This document shows positions 50,360-61,678 of a stretch of DNA of 64,000 nucleotides, in pieces. Position numbers and translations under genes: made by a program. Origin of the DNA: Malus domestica. Lineage: Eukaryota > Streptophyta > Magnoliopsida > Rosales > Rosaceae. The stretch spans positions 30,763,501 to 30,827,500 of the forward strand of contig NC_091674.1 in NCBI RefSeq assembly GCF_042453785.1, in the 5' to 3' direction. Below the pieces are notes generated by a model, which did not search any database, was not told the origin of the DNA, and saw only the letters and a list, made by a program, of their open reading frames with translations. Positions within the stretch are counted from its first letter, which is position 1, and the number at the start of each line of letters is the position of its first letter.

Positions 50360-50703
50360 GGGCTGGTTTGGTATTGCTGTGCTTTGAAAAAAAACTGTTT
50401 CTGCTGTGCTGTGAGAATAAGCAGCTGTGAAATAAAATAGTAGAGTGTTTGGTAAACTTTTTGTAAAAGTGCTTTTGAAAAAAAAAGTAGTATTATAGTA
50501 TTTGGTAAAATTTTATGTAAAACAGATGTGAAAAAAAGCCGGTTTTTCAAAGTTGGGTTTTGCAACTTCTTGTTTTTGGCTTTTTTTCACCCAAAACTGT
50601 GAAAAAAAACTGAAGCTGAATGTTTACCAAACACAAAAACAGCTCTCAATGTTTTTTTGATACCAGCTTTTTTTTTAGAATCACCTTAGTACCAAATCAG
50701 GCC
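50360..50703. mobile_element. Harbinger/Tourist-like MITE
   Basis: 344 bp, ends GGGCTGGTTTGGTATTGC / AGTACCAAATCAGGCC as imperfect inverted repeats, with GTA on both sides (50357-50359, 50704-50706). It shares words with the 34839-35211 element. It is inserted in what should be the last intron or 3' flank of the DUF3007-type gene. Confidence 0.72.
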
Positions 50704-51172
50704 GTAGTAAAGGGGTCATAAACAGAAAAACTTATGTAAGGGGGTCTGAACTGGACAAATCTGTTTTATAAACAGAAATGTGTTTGGAACACTATTTAAA
50801 TATTTTTCTTCTGTCATTCTGATACAACGGCATTCCATATTACTTTCGGAAGGTAATGAGTTTCCTGTTAACAACGAGTATTGATGCTGCCAGATGGCTC
50901 GTTTTAGCCCCCCATCCATTCAAGATATTAATATTTTAATGAACAATACAGGGCTATATTTGCCTCCATCTCCAACCGAGGCCTAAAGGGTCATAGGGCT
51001 CGTTTTAGCCCTGTCACAAAAAAACATCTCCAACCGAGGGCCAAACATAATTTATTATTTAAATTTAAAAACTACAACAACTTAAATTTAAAAACAACAA
51101 CTTATATTTAAAACTAAAAATTAAATTTAAAAACAACATTAACTTAAATTTAAAAACTACAACAACTTAAAT

Positions 51173-54100
51173 TTAATATCCATAATCGACATCATCTTCA
51201 TCATCTGCCATTGTAGGAGTGTAGTCAGAGATAAACAACTCCTGCCGGGTCATAATATATATTTTTTTCCTATCAAAATAGGTCTTACTCAATGGAGTGT
51301 AATTTGAAGTGTTCATTTCCATATTCTTATCATTCATCTTTTCTTGTATTTGTTTGGCCCATTCTTCTTGCCTACGGTTCCTTTCTTCCACGACAATGGC
51401 ATTTTGCTCCACCATTAATCACAATGAGGCTGCCACTTCATGTTGAGTGGTGTAATCATTATTTTCCTTGCCCTTTTTCTTCAACCTTCGGGCCTTGTTT
51501 CATCCTGTAGCCCTAGGTATGAAACCTTCACCCGAAGATGGATTTTCTACCCTTATTTGTTGAATGGTAGGAGATCCATCTTCATCCATATTTGCAGTTG
51601 AGGATGCAGTTTTGAACACCGGCATAAGACCTACTCTATGTTGAGGTGGATCTTCAAATAACACTCACCCTTTACAAATTTCTCAACAACCGTGAAACTG
51701 AAAGGGTTTCGAGCTGCCATACATATACAATTCCTCCGCTTGGTGATGCGAAAATTATCTTAACACACAAATTAAACCTTCTTGTTGTCAATTGTAGTAA
51801 AGAATGTAAGTAGGGATCGTTCTAGGCCGGGGATTAGGAGGGATTGCTAAAACACTTGAAATTGACTTAAAAACGTAAAATTAAGTTTAAACCATCAAAC
51901 TAGACTCAAAAGATGCAATACAAACTAAAAAGACTCAAAACTAGTTTAAAAGACTCAAAACAGCTTAAAACAATGAATTAGACTCTAAACTGACTCTAGG
52001 GATGGTTTTGGACGAAATTAGGTTCTAACTTGACTCAAGACACTTAAAAACACAAATCAAAACATATTTTGACTAATACAAACACTTTAAAGTAAAGGGG
52101 GATTTGATTTTGAAAATTTGAAAACAAAACAAACAGATTGTAAACTAAAACATATTTTTGGACGAATTTGGGTAAACTATGGATGATGGGCTAGCTAGAG
52201 GGTTCTTCTCCACACATGACATACTTGCACATAAACCAATTTTCAGTTGTTCTTTCGATCAATCATGAAATTCAACACCCCAGGTTAATTAAGTCTACTT
52301 AAATTAATCTTCAAGTTCTCCTTAAGTTATTGAATTGGATGGGAAAACGCATACAACAATTCAAGCATTCTTCAAAAGTCCTTTACGTGAACAGCACAAT
52401 AAAGATACAATCAAAGATCATTAAGCATTATGAAAACCATATGTATTGACGAGGCATTCGTTACTATGATGAGCATGAAACTTCTGCCAAGAATTCATTT
52501 AACACGATCGTTTATAAGCGATCTCCACTACTTGTGAATATAAGTTTGTAACTATTAGGTAAAACTCCCTTATACTCTAGCATCATATTTATGCATGCAA
52601 ACTAAGTGTGCACTCTTAATAAACATACACGAATAAGTTATCAATCAAGCAGTTAAACAAATGGAATTCACAACTTATGAAATCACAACTGAAGGTAATC
52701 AATTCATATTGCAAGTATGTTCATGGCTTTGAATTCCCTCATAGCTAAGGGGGGTTTAGTTCCTCATACTTACAAAGCAAAGATAAACAAATTTAGACAT
52801 TGAAAACAAAAGAAAGAAAACACTTAAAACGCTCCAACGATCCAAGTTGGACGGTAAGCACGTCCAAGCACTTTCCTTCCCTTCCTTTGCTACGGCACAA
52901 GGTGTTGGTGAGTGTTTGAAGGTTTAGTTGTATGGAGGAATGGATGTGAAGATGAATGGATGTGTTTGGATGAAGATTGTATTGAAATGGGGATGAATTA
53001 TCAAGCCAAAAACTAAGCTCTATGGCTACCACACACACGTCCTTTTATAGAGGAAGTGCACGACAAGGAAGGTGAATTGGTGGTATGTGCAATGATTCAA
53101 TGGTGAAAATGAAGTAATGATGCAAAGCATGAGGGGTAAAATGGAGTGGTGTTGCAGCAATGAGTGCAAGGAGTGGTGTTGCAATGATTCAAAGGTGAAA
53201 GTGATGTGATGATGCAAAGCATGAGATTCCAAAGGTGGTGGATGGTGCATCAATGAGTGCATGTAGTGGAGGTAAAAGTTGTATGAAATCTGATGGGTGA
53301 AGGGAACAAGGAGTGTGCAGCAATTAAGTGTAATGATTCAATCTATTGATGCATGAAATCAGAAATATGAAGGAGACAAGGGTGATGCATGGCAATGAAG
53401 TGTAATGAGTGTAATGGTGCATGAAATGAGTTCAAGAAATCTGGTGCATGAAGGGGACAAGGGTGATTATGCATGGCATGGGTGGAAATGTGAGTAAGTG
53501 GTGAATTAATGAGTGCAAGGAGATGAAAGGATATTGTGCACATGGTAGACAAAGGAAAGGAAGTGCAATGATGCAACAAATGAGTCAATGGAGGGAACAT
53601 GGATGATGATGCACGGCATAGGAATCCAAAGGGAGTGCAATGGTGGTGCACGGCAATGATGGAAAGGTGAATGGTAGAGTGACACCCCTTTGTGGCTGAG
53701 CTCTTTCTCCTTTTTACATTAATTATTCTTTCTCTTTAACACATTCCTAGCCTCTTTAATCTTCAATTTCGTCCATCCACCTTGCTCCATGCATGTGCTA
53801 TCCATTCCAAGCCCAAAACTGCTCCAAAATACACCAAAATGCATCTTATTGCTTTATAAGGCCTATGGACCTACAAACACACGAAAATAGCTTAAAAAAC
53901 ATAATTAACTAAGAAATAACAACATAAATGCATGAGAACAAGCTAACTCAGTCGCATAAATATGCTCCTATCACTTGGCGTACCTAGAAAATATAATTAC
54001 AAAAATTAAAGGAAATTAATTTATGAAATTAAATGTAATATAATTAAATATAGTTACAAAAATTAAAGGAAAGTAATTCATGAAATTAAATGTAATATAA

Positions 54101-54440
54101 TTAAATATTTAAAATAAATTGTGAAAACACTTATTTCGTCGTACTAGTTAGCGCCGCTTTCATGTCTACTTGCGGCTACTAACAATGCTTGATGCCATTT
54201 GTTCAAACTTGGATGAAGATGTTTCTTCCATCTTGAAGAACAACTCTCGTGGTTTTGGATATTCAGTGGAGTGGTGCATTCGTAGAACTCTAAGTATTTT
54301 TTGGACACACGAGTCCAAACACCTTCACTTGTTTGAGAATTCCCCCTCACACTGTCTTCCGACACCCATCTATAAGCCCTGCAAAGAGCTTCATCTTCTT
54401 TTCGGGTCCAAACCCTACCTTTTATTGCAGACGAGGCCAT
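51173..54440 (-). pseudogene. Harbinger ORF1 (Myb/SANT-like) remnant, split by a solo LTR
   Basis: Starts at 54440 with MASSAIKGRVWTRKEDEALC, a Myb/SANT-like domain that continues GVWTRVSKKYLEFYE and CSSRWKKHLHPSLNKWHQAL. These are the hallmarks of the DNA-binding partner protein of plant PIF/Harbinger transposons. After an intron (about 53986-54131, donor changed from GT to AT) the second exon resumes on the far side of the 2.23 kb insertion and ends RQELFISDYTP..DDVDYGY at 51173. In-frame stops occur in the second exon near 51515 and 51420. It is non-functional and has no partner transposase here. Confidence 0.82.
51744..53973. mobile_element. Solo LTR of a retrotransposon, 2.23 kb
   Basis: Bounded by TGATGCGAAAATTATCTTA at the left and ATATGCTCCTATCA at the right, i.e. 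TG..CA termini on either strand. Flanked by a perfect 5-bp duplication CTTGG (51739-51743 and 53974-53978). No internal protein domain and no second LTR were seen, so it is best explained as a solo LTR left by recombination. The family is probably Gypsy-like or a large non-autonomous derivative, from length. The perfect duplication suggests moderate age. Orientation cannot be set from the ends alone. Confidence 0.8.
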
Positions 54441-54649
54441 TTGAAAATTATTGAAAGAATTGAAGGAAATATTTTTGAAAGAGGTAAGAAAATATGAGAA
54501 TTGAAATGATGAAAATTTTGTGCGGAATGGTGAATGAATGGTTTAGGTATTTATAGGAAAAAAATGAGAATTTTTAAGAATTTTTTAAAAAAAATTTGGC
54601 CCAAAAAAAAAATGAATCCAACGGTAACTAGCCGTTACTCACAATGAAC

Positions 54650-55547
54650 TAATAATAATGTGGTTCAAATTCGAATCGAAGTTAAGACTTCTCACTTACA
54701 AGTGAAAAAGAATACCACTATATCATAGTACTAAGTGACGACTCTCTGATAACTTATGTTTACACAATATTTCATAATGATGTCATGTGGATTAACTTTA
54801 AACTGTGAGGTGACAAATGGTCTATAAAGAGTCTATTTTTTAGAGAAAAAATGGTAAAAAGGTTCTCTAAAAATGGACTTTCCAAGTCTCCATAGTATTT
54901 TTGACACAATATTTAATAAAGTTAGCACGAGAATTGACGTTAAATTGTGAGGTGTCTGAGAGTTTGAATCTCAATTTTGTGAGTCTCCTTAACATTTATC
55001 CACTATGCTTAATAAATTACATACGGTGACGGTTGATGGTAATAAATTATTTAACAATTAAAAAAAAAATCAAAGTGTTAGTTGGCACGTGTCATTTAGT
55101 ACTACAATTCAGTGATATTTTTCTTCCTTTATAAGTAAGAGATCTTAGATTCAATTCTCTTAAAAACCGTATTTAAAGTACATTATTATAACAAGCCGTG
55201 TAAGGCTTAGTTCATTTTTCTACCGTACCACTTTAGCGTAGATATTATGGCTTTTTAAAAATAAACTGACATTACGTACAAAATATGATTGGATGGCGTG
55301 TAGCGTCACGGCGTCGCCCATTTCGTTATGGCTTGATGACTACGTGTTCTTCTCTCCAATACTAAAACCACCTCTCTCTCTCTCTATCGTCTTCCGGCTA
55401 CCGCCGTGGCTCCTCCGCTTCTCTCTGTAAAAACTCCCTCTTTCTTTGTCTAGATTCGTGCTGATTAAAAATTAACCAGCGGTATCACAAACATGCGATT
55501 CCGCGTTGTGAAATTCCGAGATTGACCTGGAGAAATCGCCGATTCTG
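54650..55547. other. Intergenic, upstream of LRR gene
   Basis: AT-rich with MITE-like words (CTTCTCACTTACAAGTGAAAA near 54690, TATAAGTAAGAGATCTTAGAT near 55130). The last 180 bases are pyrimidine-rich (CCACCTCTCTCTCTCTCTAT) and probably include the promoter and leader of the LRR gene. Confidence 0.5.
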
Positions 55548-58500
55548 ATGGCGGTTGTCACCGGAGATCGCTACCTGGAGAAGCTGGTCCACTTCGTGGA
55601 GCAGCAGGCCGGTTCGTTGATCGACGGCAGCCTAGTGCTGAAGCTGAACCCGGCCGGGTTCCACTACGTCAACTCGCGGCTCGAGGCCTTGCACGAGCTC
55701 GAGAGCCTCCTCGCCGGCGCTCCCGTCGACTACCTCCGTGCCTACGTCTCCGACCTCGGAGACCACCGCGCGCTTGAGCAGCTGAGGAGGATTCTCAGGC
55801 TCTTGACATCCCTCAAGGTCGTTTCGGTGCTGCCGTCTCCCGCCAGGGACCCTACGCCGCTGTCGTTTCGGCCGTTTGGGAGGCTTAGGGTTTTGGAGCT
55901 TCGAGGATGCGATTTGTCCACCTCCGCCGCAAAAGGGTTGCTCGAGCTGAGGCACACCTTGGAGAAGATCATTTGCCATAATTCTACTGTGAGTTTTCCT
56001 GGATTTTGCTCTGCTTTTCAATGTTTTGATTAATATCTGTTTACTCAGCTACTTAATCAGCATTTTAAGTTCTTAATTTGGTTAACTATGCCCTTGATAT
56101 GATTAAATTGTTGGAAAAATTATGTTAGGATGCTCTGCGGCATGTGTTTGCTAGTAGAATTGCAGAGATTAAGGACTCACCGCAGTGGAATCGCTTGTCA
56201 TTCGTTTCGTGTGCTTGTAATGGCTTGGTTCTCATGGATGAGTCTTTGCAACTCCTTCCTGCTGTCGAAACTCTGGACCTTAGCCGGAACAAGTTTGCAA
56301 TTGTTGATAATCTTCGGAAGTGTGTCAAATTGAAGCACCTAGACCTTGGTTTCAATCAGCTCAGAACGATTTCGTCATTCAGTCAGGTATGAATTTAGCT
56401 TTCGTTTGCAATGTATTGGTCCATCTTTGATTGCTTTGAGAAATTGTATGCACAAATTTGTCTGAGAAGAGTACATTTTTATATTCCCTAATATTGAACA
56501 GAGTTCAAACTTTTCAGTTAATATTTAGTCAAGATTGTTTATTTTGGCGCATATTACATGGATTGAAGTACTGAGAAGTGCTTTTTCTATAGTTTTGAGT
56601 TCTATTGCCACAAAGTTTCTATTTAGGAAATAGATTTGGACCCATACTCCGATGTTGTTGGACCATGCAGGTCACCTGCCGTTTACTTAAACTTGTTTTG
56701 AGGAACAATGCTCTAACTACATTGCGTGGGATTGAGAATTTGAAGTCACTTGAAGGGCTTGATGTTTCCTACAATATTATTTCAAATTTTTCGGAGTTAG
56801 AATACCTTTCTGGACTTCCATCTCTTGAAAACTTGTGGTTGGAAGGGAATCCGTTGTGTTGTGCCCGTTGGTATCGTTCACAAGCATTCAGTTATGTCAC
56901 TAATCCATACAAAGTAAGTTTAAGATTCATCTTTTTTTATTTTCTTCGTTCTTCGGGACCTGAAGCACATCGATCTTAAATATAAAATTTTGAACGTATT
57001 TTTCAGGTCATTTGTTAGTTTTATTTTTCTAACTTTTGTCTTTTGATCTGTCGTATGGTGGATTAGTTGAAGTTAGATGATAAGGAGATCAGCACCAGAG
57101 ACTTTTGGAAGAGGCAACTTATTGTTGCTGGCCGGCACAAACGACCGGCCAGCTTTGGGTTTTATTCTCCTGCAAAGTGTGATGATAAAGGAGATTCAAG
57201 TACTAACAGAAAAAGGGTAGGTCACTGTTACATTTGTTGGGAGTCTTTATCAAGTATTGGTATAAATTCATAGGACACCTTGGTATTGGGGGCTGGTTGT
57301 TCTTTACCCCTGAATTTGATTGAACCTCTGCCTACCCCACACATAAATAAGTTAAAAGGGTGAAGTGAATGTGCCTGGATTTGGGTTCTTAATCTGTAAA
57401 CTTAATCTTATTTTTTAGCGTAATCGTTGCTGTATGTTGAATGAATCATGTATACCTTTTGATTTTAAATATTTGTGCTATGCATATCATCCACTCCATT
57501 ATTGACTAGACAGTCATAAAATTTTGCATTGTCCACTCCATTATTGACTCGACAGTCGACAATCATAAAACCTTGCATCCTTGCTGTTTTGCAGAAAAAG
57601 GTATCTCGTCTTGCTTCAATTGTTAATGAAGAGGAGAACACATGTTCTGACCAGGACTCTGTGTCTTGTGACAATGAGATTCAAAGCAGAGAGGAAGTTG
57701 TCATATCTGACAATGAAGCTGAAATTGTTGATTTGATGACTAGAGTTGAGCTAATGAAGAAAGAGCGCTCTGTTCTTTGGTTGCGGGAGTTCAAGGAGTG
57801 GTTAGATCATGCTTCTGAGAATGATGCAGACATTGGTAGGTATAGCAGGGCTAGACTGCATATCGAGAAGGAAAACTATTTAAAAACCAAGGCAAGCTGG
57901 AGGCAGCTGGGTGAAAAATTAACATATGTTCCAGACTACATCCAAGCATCAGGAGATGAGAGTAGTACAAATGTTTTAGAATCAGACAGTTCCTTCTTGG
58001 ATATATCTTCTGGACATGCCCATCACTTTGACCAAATTGTTTCAACGGGGAATGCTGGTAGGGTCAGCCCAGTTGGCATGGATAGTAGAGACCTCAGGGA
58101 GAATTTAAAAGCCTATTCTCATGAAGGGACAAGTACTGTCAGTTCAGAGGCTAAAAGTTTCCGTGCTCAGACGTTCACCACTCAAGGAGGTCATAGGATG
58201 ATCCAGAATTTGAGCATGTCTGCATTATCTGTTATTGATGATATTTCAGAGTCTTATTCATCATCTGCTAACCCAGGATCACCGCCCCATTATCAAAAGG
58301 ACATTCTTAGTCGTAGACATAACTTAGAGGAGGAAATTTTACAGTTATCCGCAGAGTCATATTCAGTGGCATCATCTGATAGTAATACCAGCTGTAGTGA
58401 AGATGAAAATTATGAATCTACGCAGTCGGTTCCTGAGAACTGGTTAAATGAGAGTGCTGAAGAATACCCACTTTCAAATCGTTTCAAGTATTATGACATA

Positions 58501-60774
58501 AAACGTGAGGTTGACAGACGTTCGGTTGGAGTATCTGCCAGTGATGTTCCTGCTGATGCTCATGATGTTGAAATTAATAATTGCATTAATGAAGAGTGTG
58601 ATTTTCTGGAGAGGAGAAAAGGAAGACAGAAGACTAAAAGAAGAGTTACTGCTCTACTAGCAGATGATAACATGATTAGGCAAGCAGAACGAGCACCAAA
58701 ATCAAATGGCATTCTAGATAATCATGTAGCGCAAGTCGAAAATAAGCAAGATAATCAGTATTTTTATGGGAGTGGCTTTCATGAAGTTAATAAGAGACAG
58801 ATGTTGGCAGATAGAAGCAGTACCCCACTAACTGAATTCTTATCTTCAGGCAATGATGAATTTATTGAGAATTATTTCAATACAAATGTCGCAGATTCAC
58901 GAAATCACGAGATTTGTAAGCAATGTTTGTGTTGCTGTTGTATACTTGAGCTGGATTTTTTTTCCAGAGAAAGGTGAACAGTTTGAATTTGTCTTTTTGT
59001 GCTTGAACCGTATACTGTGTAGTGTCCTATAAGGCTATAACAAGGTTTTCGTGTACATTGTAATATTGGTGCTTATGTTGGGTCAGCTTTTCAGACGTTT
59101 CTGCTCTTTATATGTTTATTTATCTTTATTTTACATGCAGAGAAGTTGCTGTTGTACTTAGTAGTGAAGACAAGCTTTATATACTGCTCATCGGTGTTGT
59201 AGGAGATGGGTCAGGTTAGGTTACACAGTCCTTCCGGGTGATTTATATATCATAAAATTTTCCTCTTTGACAATGATTACTTGGACAACTTGTTCTTCTA
59301 TCTGGTTAGATATATAAATGCCGATTTTCAATGGGGTCTTTGTTTGCAGGCACTATGTTAAAGTTAAAGGGTTGCCACAGGGTTGAGGATATCAGAGAAG
59401 TTGTAGTTGGTATAGGGCTCCAGGTCGTGAGGTTAGTGCTTAATGGTACTTACTACTTATAGAAAATAGGTATAATTTCAACTTTCTAACAAAGTTTTTT
59501 CCTGTTGGCTTAGGGTGTATGTTGGGGGCAGTGCGACTTACGTGTTTAAAACTAGAAGCATTGAAAAATCAAGACAACTACTTTCTACCTTAAAAGCTAT
59601 CGATTCTTTTGCGCCAAATGGAGGACTTTGCTTAAGAAGGTAGTTATCCTTTTTCCCTTTCAGATTTCTATTGTTTATTTGATTACCGATGCGAATATTA
59701 GGATTTCCTTGTTGTGATAGACTCGGGTTTTGGGAATTTAAATGGCAGTTTGGAGCAGGTTCAGGTGGAGTTATTTGAGAAACAAATATGCGGAGGTTCA
59801 AAAGTGAGCATATTCCAGTATTCTATGGTGCAGTTTTGGTGTAGTTATAATGAAGGTATGCTTAGGTCATCGATTTTCATATTTAATAGTCAATGATGGT
59901 AATAATGTCATGAATTGAATTATTTACAATCAAAAGGCACGAAGTGTGCAATAATCATTTTGGTAAACATGTCGAGAACATCTTAGAATAAAGGACGTAT
60001 TCCCATGGTTAACTTTTGTTACGCTATTGTCGGTTTTGTATCTATGAAATTTAATGATGCTTACGTCACTATGCTGAGAACACTTCAATACTGAGGTTTC
60101 ACCATCACACTCTTCGAACATCCCTTTTGCAGTCTAATTCCTTTTGGTTATTTTGAAAAGAAAAAAAAAATTCATGCTTGGTAACATTCTTGTATCTGTA
60201 TGACAGGTGAATCATGGTTTTCAAGATCATTATTTGTGGCAGGAGGGCACGTATTTTTGTGTTTTGAAGACCTTATGCAGTTCAGCTCTTTGTCCGTGGA
60301 TGCGCCTTTGCCCTCATATTTTTCACTTGACTTACGTTGCTCTATTGCCGACATATCTGAGTTGGTAACGCCTCGATCTGATTTTTAGCTTTTCCCTTAA
60401 AATTCAATCTAAACGAAATCTGGCAAATTAGTTTCTGGTTCATTACCTGGATTCAGTAACATTTTCTTTAGGGCTAGGGGGTAAAATCATTCAAGACATT
60501 AATAAGCACGTCTGTCATTCAGGTTGTTGATGTCAGAGAAAGTCGGTGTGTAACCTTAGCTGTTGAGTGTGCAATGTCCCAGTTCTGCCCCTCAGGCTCA
60601 GCCGTAGCGGACAATTCAGACTCAAGTGCAAATGAGAAAAAGATAGCTCCAGGCTCCATGACTTGGAAGCTCCGGTGGTTTTCCGAAGAGAGTCCGTTCA
60701 AGTTTGTGGCATTGTTGAAGGCGATCCACGGAGGGATGACCGTTACCCCTTTGCTTGTAAGGTGTATATCGTGA
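55548..60774 (+). CDS. STK11IP-like leucine-rich repeat protein
   Basis: Eleven exons (55548-55988, 56129-56386, 56671-56913, 57067-57216, 57595-58973, 59141-59214, 59350-59431, 59514-59639, 59749-59855, 60207-60364, 60523-60774) keep one frame and give 1089 residues. The N-terminal region MAVVTGDRYLEKLVHFVEQQ is conserved in plant relatives of the LKB1-interacting protein. About five SDS22/dynein-light-chain-1-type LRRs follow (VETLDLSRNKF, LKHLDLGFNQL, LLKLVLRNNAL, LEGLDVSYNII, LENLWLEGNPL). The middle is long, Ser-rich and acidic with a basic patch ERRKGRQKTKRR. The C-terminal globular region begins REVAVVLSSEDKLYILLIGV and ends TPLLVRCIS. The plant function is not established; by family it is an intracellular scaffold. 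An intron at 57217-57594 carries a tandem duplication of about 45 bases. Confidence 0.88.
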
Positions 60775-61678
60775 ATGAATCCCTTCGTTTTTTCGCCCCA
60801 CGGTTTTGTTAGTTTCATATTCATTTCATTCTTTTAAATTTGTTTCTTTACCCACTTTTGTTTGCCTACCGGCGTTAGTGTGAGTTGGCCGGAATTCGTT
60901 GATTTGTTTTCTTAGTTTTAGCAGTTCTTTTTCTTATGTACATTCTGTACAGTGTACAACATATAGGAAAGAAAATCGACACTTTTGCCAATTGTGTGCA
61001 CAAATTTGGTTTCAAGCGAGCATTTTATCTGATTTGATACACGGTGCGATGTACGAGCTCGAATGCCCTTACCTTGCAACACTCGGTTCCAACGGTGATA
61101 TTGCCAAGTGCTGCAAGGTGAAGGGCAAGCGACTTCTTAACCAAAACGAAAAGATGAAGTGATGTAAAACAAAAGAAAATCAAGCTAGAGAGAAATAAGA
61201 TGTGCGGAAATCGTATCCCTTTATCTTTTATATCATCAAAACAAACAGCTGTTTGTGCCTTCGGGCTTTAATACAAAGAATACCCCCGAAACAAAAATGC
61301 CGTAGAATTCTAATTATTATTTTACATCGTACCTCGTAGCGTTTATATTATCGCTACGAGGGCAGCACAAACAGCTGAAAGAAGCTAAAACCAAAATCTG
61401 AACCCTTCTTACGGAGCTATAAACCATTGTCTTCAAATTAGCGAGTTTAGCTTTTAGTTTCCTCGCTGGAACGCTAGAAACTTTATTGTTTTTGGCTGCA
61501 AAAATTCAGCTTGGAACGAGCGGTTTAATGGTGAAAACAGCCAATATCCACCCCCAAATTTTCCAGTTTCCAATCATCAAGAGTCTAAACAGTTCGATAA
61601 GCAAAATTGACTTGACAGTTCCAAGTACTCTGGGGCATCAATTTCTTCGTATAACTATCGGAATCTCTTGCGTATCTG
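60775..61678. other. Convergent 3' flanks of LRR gene and SURF1
   Basis: Space between two convergent stop codons. A short open frame ending at 61162 (containing YELECPYLATLGSNGDIAK) has no recognisable homologue and no splice link to the LRR frame; I treat it as untranslated sequence. No repeat recognised. Confidence 0.5.

Larger units (their letters stand above)
50930..54640 (-). mobile_element. Decayed PIF/Harbinger element body
   Basis: The left part repeats CATCTCCAACCGAGG and GGCCAAACATAATTTATTAT, as in the 35321 element. The right part has TTTATAGGAAAAAAA..CCAACGGTAACTAGCCGTT, also echoed there. It carries only the Myb-like ORF1 remnant; no DDE transposase is present. Both ends look truncated and limits are approximate. 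A solo LTR splits it. Confidence 0.6.

Noticed and set aside
52793-53651. Three His/Ser-rich minus-strand frames
   Set aside because: Inside the solo LTR, made of repeated GTGCAATGATG-type words; not host genes.
60899-61162. 87-residue open frame after the LRR gene
   Set aside because: No family resemblance or splice link; best taken as 3' untranslated sequence.
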